Below are positions 58,472-64,000 of a stretch of 64,000 bases of DNA, in pieces. How positions within the stretch are numbered: position 1 is the stretch's first letter; the number at the start of each line of letters is the position of its first letter. The notes beneath the pieces are model-generated. The model did no database searches and was not told the origin of the DNA. It saw only the letters and a list, made by a program, of their open reading frames with translations. The stretch comes from DATFVA01 sp963815785. Lineage in GTDB: Bacteria > Bacteroidota > Ignavibacteria > Ignavibacteriales > Ignavibacteriaceae. The stretch covers positions 1-64,000 of the forward strand of contig CAWFHZ010000010.1 in the NCBI GenBank assembly GCA_963815785.1. Direction: 5' to 3'. A program made the position numbers and the translations under genes.

Positions 58472-59908
58472 ATGGATATATCCGAGTTCAGAGAAACCGG
58501 GCATAAGCTTGTTGATTTACTTTCAGATTATCTGAATGAAATTGAAGATCACCCTCTCTTAAAAGATACTGATCCGGAATTAATTGAAAAATTATTTGAA
58601 GAATCAATTCCCAAGGAAGGTATAAGTTCAGAACAGGTTATTCAGGAACTTAAAGAAAAACTTCTGCCATATACAACAAATGTTAATCATCCCGGTTATT
58701 TTGGATTAATCACACCTTCTCCAACTCCCATGGGCATTTTAGGAGATTTTATAGCTTCTACTCTCAACCAGAATCTTGGGGCTTATTCTATTGGACCTTC
58801 AGCAGTTGAAATGGAAAAAAGAACCGTCCGCTGGTTATGCGATCTCGTCGGTTTTCCTGTAACGGCTGGAGGAAACCTTACAAGCGGCGGAATGATGGCA
58901 AATTTCATAGGGATGAAACTCGCACGTGACTGGTCATCGGGAAACCGTGCCCAGCACCAGGGAGCCATATTTGAACATCGTATTTATGTTTCCGAAGAAA
59001 GGCATGTTTCACTAGACAAAGCAGTTGATGCGGTTGGGTTTGGAAGAAACTCATTAAGAATAATTCCTACTGATGAAAATTTCAGAATTAACATTGATGC
59101 TTTGGAAAGCGCAATTAAAGAGGATAAAAAAGATAATCTCGTTCCCGCCTGTATAATTGGGCTTGCAGGAACAACCAATACCGGTTCAGTTGACTCTCTA
59201 CCTGCTTTGCGTAAGATCGCTGATAAATATGGCTCATGGTTTCACGTGGATGCGGCTTATGGAGGAGGAGTATTATTATCTGGTAAAAGAACAAACCTTT
59301 TAAATGGAATTGAAACCGCTGATTCTGTCACCCTCGATCCTCACAAATGGTTTTATGCACCGCTTGATGCAGGAAGCATACTTGTGCGCGATAAACGTCA
59401 GCTAACTCTTTCTTTTGGAATTCAGCCAAGCTATTTGAAAGATGATATCGATAATAAAAGATTTCAATATTTTGTTCATAGTTTTGAACAAAGCCGAAGA
59501 TTCCGCAGCCTTAAAGTATGGATGAGTTTTAAGAGATACGGAACAAAACAAATTGCCAGATGGATAGATTCAAACATAGATCAGGCAGAACATTTGTACA
59601 AACTTTGTAAAGATGAAAGAATCCTACGGCCTGCAGTGAATCCGCCAATGTCTGCTATATGTGTAAGATTTGATTCTGAAAAACTCTCGCCTTCTGAAGT
59701 AGAACTATTGCATACAGAAGTTTCAAAAAAAATCGAAAAGTCTGGTAAGTTCTGGATTTCAACAACCGATCTAAAAGGAAAATTATTCTTCAGAATAAAT
59801 CCCGTAAATTTCAGAACGCGGTTAAAACATATTGATGAACTTTATAATCTCCTAAAAAAAGAGTGCCTTGAATTGGAAGATAAATTTGCCAGGCTTGCTG
59901 AAGGATAA
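58472..59908 (+). CDS. PLP-dependent group II decarboxylase (aromatic amino-acid type)
   Basis: 478 residues. Full layout of the aromatic L-amino acid/tyrosine/glutamate decarboxylase family: TNVNHPGYFGLITPSPTPMG, TSGGMMANFIGMKLARDW, ERHVSLDKAVDAVGFGRNSL, the cofactor Asp/His region WFHVDAAYGGGVLLS, and TLDPHKWFYAPLDAGSILVR, in which the Lys of PHKW forms the PLP Schiff base. It decarboxylates an amino acid; the substrate cannot be fixed from sequence. The start ATG (MDISEFRETGHKL) follows AAGGAA. Confidence 0.93.
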   Translation: MDISEFRETGHKLVDLLSDYLNEIEDHPLLKDTDPELIEKLFEESIPKEGISSEQVIQELKEKLLPYTTNVNHPGYFGLITPSPTPMGILGDFIASTLNQNLGAYSIGPSAVEMEKRTVRWLCDLVGFPVTAGGNLTSGGMMANFIGMKLARDWSSGNRAQHQGAIFEHRIYVSEERHVSLDKAVDAVGFGRNSLRIIPTDENFRINIDALESAIKEDKKDNLVPACIIGLAGTTNTGSVDSLPALRKIADKYGSWFHVDAAYGGGVLLSGKRTNLLNGIETADSVTLDPHKWFYAPLDAGSILVRDKRQLTLSFGIQPSYLKDDIDNKRFQYFVHSFEQSRRFRSLKVWMSFKRYGTKQIARWIDSNIDQAEHLYKLCKDERILRPAVNPPMSAICVRFDSEKLSPSEVELLHTEVSKKIEKSGKFWISTTDLKGKLFFRINPVNFRTRLKHIDELYNLLKKECLELEDKFARLAEG

Positions 59909-59977
59909 TTTCAAAATCACATTGAGTTTGGCTATAAGAGTTTATTTTATATTTTTCGAAAATAAAATTATTTATTT

Positions 59978-60571
59978 ATGAAAAAAATTTTACTGCCGGT
60001 TTTTATTTTGGTTTTTACTTTACCAATTTTCGCTGGTGGCGTGCCGGCAGAAAAAGCCCGCGGATTATTTATAGTTTTCGGAGTAGGACCACGTTTACCG
60101 GTAAGTTCATTTTCCAACCAATCCGCCCTCGGTTATGGTTTTAATATAGAAATTGATTACACAGATAATGAATATATTCCGGTTTTCCTCTTTACAAAAT
60201 TAGGATTCCAGCAATTCCCAGGCTCACAAACATTTTATCAATCATCAGATTATTCAAATTATTCTATTAATTCATTTCCACTTACAATTGGTGCCAGGTA
60301 TTTCTTCCCTCCTCTTATTGAAAAGGTAGTATTATTTATGCCTGTTGTCGAATTATCTGCTGCATACAATTTTACGCAGGTATTGCATCAATTTAAAGCG
60401 CAAACAGGAAGAAGTAATTTTGTTGAAAATAATTCAAAACTGGGTGTCAGCGGCGGCGTGGGTATTTCAATGTTTTTACTCGAAGTTATGGCAACATATA
60501 ATTATTTTCAATCAACACAGTATGTGGGAATTGATCTGAAAGTTAGAATTCCTCTTTATATAATTTATTAG
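59978..60571 (+). CDS. Outer-membrane beta-barrel hypothetical protein
   Basis: 197 residues. Signal peptide (KKILLPVFILVFTLPIFAGG), then alternating beta strands (LFIVFGVGPRLPVSSFSNQS, FPLTIGARYFFPPLIEKVVL, SKLGVSGGVGISMFLLEVM), ending in VGIDLKVRIPLYIIY with a terminal aromatic. Ten bases ahead of the enoyl-CoA hydratase gene, so probably co-transcribed. No family name. Confidence 0.7.
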   Translation: MKKILLPVFILVFTLPIFAGGVPAEKARGLFIVFGVGPRLPVSSFSNQSALGYGFNIEIDYTDNEYIPVFLFTKLGFQQFPGSQTFYQSSDYSNYSINSFPLTIGARYFFPPLIEKVVLFMPVVELSAAYNFTQVLHQFKAQTGRSNFVENNSKLGVSGGVGISMFLLEVMATYNYFQSTQYVGIDLKVRIPLYIIY

Positions 60572-60581
60572 GAAATATATA

Positions 60582-61364
60582 ATGGCTTATCAAAATTTAC
60601 TAACTGAAACTAAAGGTCCGTTAACAATCTTAACAATTAATAGACCTGATAAACTGAACGCATTAAACGCCAAAACCCTTGACGAATTACAGGACGTTTT
60701 CACAAAAATTAAAAATGACACAAGCGTTAAGGTAATAATCCTAACCGGAAGCGGTGAAAAAGCGTTTGTTGCAGGTGCTGACATTGCGGAATTAAATAAA
60801 CTCGATCTGATTTCAGGAAAAACATTTGCAGAAAAAGGTCAGTCAGTATTTAATCTGATTGAGAATCTTGATAAACCCGTAATTGCAGCAGTTAATGGTT
60901 TCGCACTTGGAGGAGGATGTGAACTCGCGCTTGCCTGTCATATAAGAATTGCTTCAGAAAATGCAAAGTTCGGACAGCCTGAAGTTAATCTCGGAATAAT
61001 TCCCGGATACGGTGGGACCCAGAGACTTGCGGGATTAATAAACGCAGGCAGAGCAATGGAATATATTTTGACTGGCGATATGATTAACGCACAGGAAGCT
61101 TTTCGAATCGGGCTTATTAATCATATTTTTTCTCAATCAGAATTACTTGCAAAAGCCGAAGAGATGGCATCTAAAATCATCTCAAAAGCAAGACATGCAA
61201 TTAGGTTTGCAGTTAAGGCTGTAAATGCAACCCACAATATCTCTCAAAGAGATGGCTTAAACTACGAAGCAAGTTTATTTGCACTCTGTTGCGGCACAGA
61301 AGATTTCAAGGAAGGAACATCTGCATTCCTTGAAAAAAGAAAAGCGGATTTTAAAGATAAATAG
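60582..61364 (+). CDS. Enoyl-CoA hydratase/isomerase (crotonase family)
   Basis: 260 residues with the crotonase oxyanion-hole motifs FVAGADIAEL and ALGGGCELALACHIRIAS, the catalytic Glu in KFGQPEVNLGIIPGYGGTQR, the tail NHIFSQSELLAKAEEMASKI, and a C-terminal helix part. The normal length for short-chain enoyl-CoA hydratase. It hydrates trans-2-enoyl-CoA in beta-oxidation or an anaerobic degradation path. It is 22 bases ahead of the next gene. Confidence 0.93.
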   Translation: MAYQNLLTETKGPLTILTINRPDKLNALNAKTLDELQDVFTKIKNDTSVKVIILTGSGEKAFVAGADIAELNKLDLISGKTFAEKGQSVFNLIENLDKPVIAAVNGFALGGGCELALACHIRIASENAKFGQPEVNLGIIPGYGGTQRLAGLINAGRAMEYILTGDMINAQEAFRIGLINHIFSQSELLAKAEEMASKIISKARHAIRFAVKAVNATHNISQRDGLNYEASLFALCCGTEDFKEGTSAFLEKRKADFKDK

Positions 61365-61385
61365 GATTCCCGGTTAAATTCCTTA

Positions 61386-62390
61386 ATGAAAATTTCGTTA
61401 AACAGAACCTTTGTTATTCAGGCATTATTGCTTTTAGTTGTTTTGCTGCTGGCTGCTAATATTATTGTTGAAAAATATTCACCTCATGCTAAATCTAATC
61501 GAATAGATCTACCCGCAAAGATTATTAATGAAAGATTTCTTAAATCTCTGTTTAATTATAACATCGATTCTTCATGGATTTCTGAAAAAAAAATTAAACC
61601 CGGTTCGGACGATTCACTCAAATATTATTATTCTGTAAAAGTACCTGCCGATCTTCCAATAGGTCTTTTACTTAAAGAAATCGAAAACCAGTTTGATACA
61701 AGTGAGATTAACATTTACTCCACCGAATCAAAATCTGATAAATCGACAGAAGTGAAAATTTCATCCGGTGGATTATTAAAGCTTCAATCAAATTTGAAAT
61801 ATAATAGAGAAATTAAACGCAGTACTGACTCGGTTGCATTTATAATTTCCGGAATATCTGATTTAAACAAAGAAAGTCTGGAAAATCTTCTTTTAATTCC
61901 TGAACATTTTGCTTGTATCCTCATCCCTTCTAAACAATCGCAGGATTTGTTCGCAAAATTGAAGGAAAGTAAAAAAGAATCAGCGATTTTGCTAAACGAT
62001 GATATTTCTGAGCTTGAGTTTAAATTGAAAAAAAATTATTCGGATAACAGATTTAAGAATTCTGTTAAATCAATTATTGGGAAATTTTATAGTGCCTCAT
62101 TCTTCATTATAGATGAGAATTCGGATATTTATAATTCACGGCATCTAGATATGATTAGAACTGAATTTAAGAAAAGGAATATGACATTAGTTGAGGGAAA
62201 AAAAATTCGGGTATTAATAAATTCTTCCCCGGAAAATATCAAAACTGAGATTCAATCAAACAAGGATCCCGTAAAAATCTATAAAATTTCTGCAGAAGAA
62301 TTTATTGAAATGCCGCCATTTCTTGCTTCTCTTAGAAAAATTGGATACAAATTTGTAAATCCATCGGAACTTTTAAAAATTACAAACTAA
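61386..62390 (+). CDS. Hypothetical protein, possibly divergent polysaccharide deacetylase
   Basis: 334 residues. One N-terminal anchor (VIQALLLLVVLLLAANIIVE), then a periplasmic part. Residues 145-300 match the outline of the YibQ-type divergent deacetylase family (SVAFIISGISDLNKESLENL, HFACILIPSKQSQDLFAKLK, SASFFIIDENSD), but the family's catalytic residues are not visible, so it may be inactive. Overlaps the convergent M16 gene by four bases at the ends. Confidence 0.5.
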   Translation: MKISLNRTFVIQALLLLVVLLLAANIIVEKYSPHAKSNRIDLPAKIINERFLKSLFNYNIDSSWISEKKIKPGSDDSLKYYYSVKVPADLPIGLLLKEIENQFDTSEINIYSTESKSDKSTEVKISSGGLLKLQSNLKYNREIKRSTDSVAFIISGISDLNKESLENLLLIPEHFACILIPSKQSQDLFAKLKESKKESAILLNDDISELEFKLKKNYSDNRFKNSVKSIIGKFYSASFFIIDENSDIYNSRHLDMIRTEFKKRNMTLVEGKKIRVLINSSPENIKTEIQSNKDPVKIYKISAEEFIEMPPFLASLRKIGYKFVNPSELLKITN

Positions 62391-63769
62391 AGTTTATTGA
62401 GAATTACTCCGTTCATATCCAGCTCAAAGATATCACCCGGATATATTTCTTTTAAGTCGTTTAATATTTTCTCTCTTCTGCCTACAATAACAGTTGTCAG
62501 CTTATCAGGATGAAGATTTGCTTTTGCCGCCTTCAGGATCCTTTCAGGAGTAACGTTATTTATTTCATCGATATAATTTTTAAAATAATCCTTTGGTAAA
62601 GAATGAATAATCTGTCCAACTATATTTGATGCTATCTGTCTGTAAGATTCAAAGTTTGAGGGAAATTTTCTAATTAATGAAGATTGTGCAAATATTAATT
62701 CTTTTCTTGTAATACCTTTCCTGATCAATTCAATTTCTTTCAGAATCTCTTTAATAGCCGGTACAGTATTTTCTGAGGAAACGGAAGTAGAAGCATAAAA
62801 ATACGCGGCAGATTTGAAATATGTAAACCGTGAATAAGCACCGTAAGTGTATCCTTTATTTTCTCTTAGATTAAGATTAATCCTGCTTGAGAATTGTCCG
62901 CCCAGAATCATATTAAGAATACTTCTTGCATAGAAATCATATTCATTTCTTTTATGTGAAAATATCCCGGTCCTGATTTCACTCTGCACACTATCCTTTT
63001 TATCAACGAAATAAATCCCAGGTGAGAAAGAAGACTTAAACTGAAGTTCCGGTACTTTTTGTTTTGAAACTTTCCAATTTGATAACGTGGAGTTTAATAA
63101 TATTTTTATTTCATCAACTTCTGAATCACCAACAATTACCAGGAAAGATTTGGATGGTGTAAAATGTTTTTTGTAAAAACTCCTCATATCAGTCAATGAA
63201 ATTAATTCAACATCTTTTTCGTAGCCAAGTATAGGAAACGCGTAGGGATTCTTATCTCCGAATAACTTATATTCAAATACTTCGTTTGCAATTCCGTCCG
63301 CATCATCTTTGCTTTGTAATATTCTCGTTTTAACTTTTCTTTTTTCACGGTTAAAATCAGACTCATGAAGATGTGGTTCAGTAAGTATACTTGTTAACAG
63401 TTCCAGCCCTTTTTCCGATTTATCTTTCAGAACCTGGAGAGAAAAATATGTTGAATCCTGGTCACAGCTCATACCAAAATTCGCACCAATAAATTCAAAC
63501 TGATCACTCAACTGCATAGCATCATATTTCCCCGCGCCTTCATCGATCAACATTGTAAAAAGATATGCTAATCCTTTTTTGCCAGCAGGATCATATTTAC
63601 TTCCGGCATCTGTAACGAGAGTAAAATTCAGGAAGGGAAGAGTGTTTTTCTTTACGAAATAAACATCAAGATCATTCTTCAGACTGAATTTATTTATTTC
63701 AGGAAGATTAAAATGAACTTTTCTTAAATGTGCAGGTTTTTTTTGTCTTATAACTTTTGAATCTATCAT
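62387..63769 (-). CDS. M16 family peptidase subunit without the zinc motif
   Basis: 460 residues. An M16 N-terminal half (NFTLVTDAGSKYDPAGKKGL) is present, but the HxxEH zinc motif is replaced (AYLFTMLIDEGAGKYD). The C-terminal half has the partner-type pattern NLRENKGYTYGAYSRF with the Arg and Tyr that bind substrate in the inactive subunit of two-subunit M16B enzymes. It therefore needs an active partner, and the gene just upstream is one. The start ATG overlaps that gene's stop (ATGA). Confidence 0.9.
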   Translation of the reverse strand: MIDSKVIRQKKPAHLRKVHFNLPEINKFSLKNDLDVYFVKKNTLPFLNFTLVTDAGSKYDPAGKKGLAYLFTMLIDEGAGKYDAMQLSDQFEFIGANFGMSCDQDSTYFSLQVLKDKSEKGLELLTSILTEPHLHESDFNREKRKVKTRILQSKDDADGIANEVFEYKLFGDKNPYAFPILGYEKDVELISLTDMRSFYKKHFTPSKSFLVIVGDSEVDEIKILLNSTLSNWKVSKQKVPELQFKSSFSPGIYFVDKKDSVQSEIRTGIFSHKRNEYDFYARSILNMILGGQFSSRINLNLRENKGYTYGAYSRFTYFKSAAYFYASTSVSSENTVPAIKEILKEIELIRKGITRKELIFAQSSLIRKFPSNFESYRQIASNIVGQIIHSLPKDYFKNYIDEINNVTPERILKAAKANLHPDKLTTVIVGRREKILNDLKEIYPGDIFELDMNGVILNKL

Positions 63770-64000
63770 TGTTTTTTAGGACTTATTCTTAATTCAACAA
63801 AAGGTTTCGAAAGGTATTTATCAATCATCTCTGTCATCATTTCACTACTCACTTCGTTATATCTTTTAAGATCGTAATTGAAGGAATTGGGTTCACCAAG
63901 AAAATAGTTGTAAAAGTTTAGCTGGTTTGCCATTGTATCAAGATTCTGAAGTGAAAAAATAAAGTTTGATCTTATACTGTTTTTTGTTTTTTTAAGCTCG
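63766..64000 (-). CDS. M16 family peptidase, C-terminal end only (runs past the window)
   Basis: The reverse strand from the right edge reads LDTMANQLNFYNYFLGEPNS, FNYDLKRYNEVSSEMMTEMI and DKYLSKPFVELRISPKKQ to a stop that overlaps the next start by four bases. This matches the end of an M16 peptidase chain, presumably the active (HxxEH) subunit. The first and larger part lies outside the window, so the zinc motif cannot be checked. Confidence 0.8.
   Translation of the reverse strand, partial: ELKKTKNSIRSNFIFSLQNLDTMANQLNFYNYFLGEPNSFNYDLKRYNEVSSEMMTEMIDKYLSKPFVELRISPKKQ

Noticed and set aside
1..64000. tRNA, rRNA or CRISPR
   Set aside because: No cloverleaf sequences, rRNA stretches or regularly spaced repeats were seen in the gaps.

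Overview
The window looks like a chromosomal segment of an AT-rich (by eye roughly 35-38% G+C) bacterium of the Bacteroidota/Chlorobi/Ignavibacteriota branch, most likely an Ignavibacteria/Melioribacter-like organism. The main evidence is the set of secreted proteins ending in a type IX secretion (T9SS) type A C-terminal sorting domain with the motif YPNPFNPSTKI. Supporting evidence is the BNR/VPS10-like propellers, the GAF/PAS kinases and the FlgO-like/TPR serine-threonine kinase. No rRNA, tRNA, CRISPR array, integrase or transposase was seen.

Layout. 1-3.6 kb: a broken type IIG restriction-modification gene, a SulP anion transporter and a small membrane protein. 3.6-17.3 kb: an accessory block of T9SS-exported or lipoprotein beta-propellers, an S41-type protease-like protein, a sorting-domain-only ORF and a hybrid kinase/AraC regulator. 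This block has a duplicated leader/signal-peptide cassette, a duplicated upstream element and a duplicated 3' gene fragment. 17.3-22.7 kb: small metabolic genes (old-yellow-enzyme flavoprotein, methyltransferase, cytochrome c, Rieske protein) and the remnant of a DUF486 gene. 22.9-29.1 kb: a giant AMP-forming ligase running into a GNAT domain, then citrate synthase. 29.5-33.6 kb: two paralogous PAS/GAF histidine kinases. 33.8-37.4 kb: a feoA-feoB-fur-MBL ferrous-iron operon. 37.4-46.9 kb: secreted propeller and M28 peptidase genes, a Ser/Thr kinase with TPRs, and a large VPS10-like protein. 47.1-54.8 kb: housekeeping and secreted enzymes, many ending in clear hairpin terminators. 54.8-58.3 kb: a NarL-type two-component locus with two matching palindromes upstream, followed by a small protein ending in CPPWCSD and a multi-span membrane protein. 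58.5-64 kb: PLP decarboxylase, outer-membrane barrel, enoyl-CoA hydratase, divergent deacetylase-like protein and an M16 peptidase pair.

Important caveat. About a dozen genes, including citrate synthase, are interrupted by single-base frame changes, several in short homopolymers. The reading resumes in another frame with full family similarity. This pattern fits residual indel errors of a long-read or draft metagenome assembly better than mass pseudogenisation. I therefore annotate most of these as one gene each, with the frame break noted. Family assignments are from recognition of motifs in the translated sequence; no database search was run.
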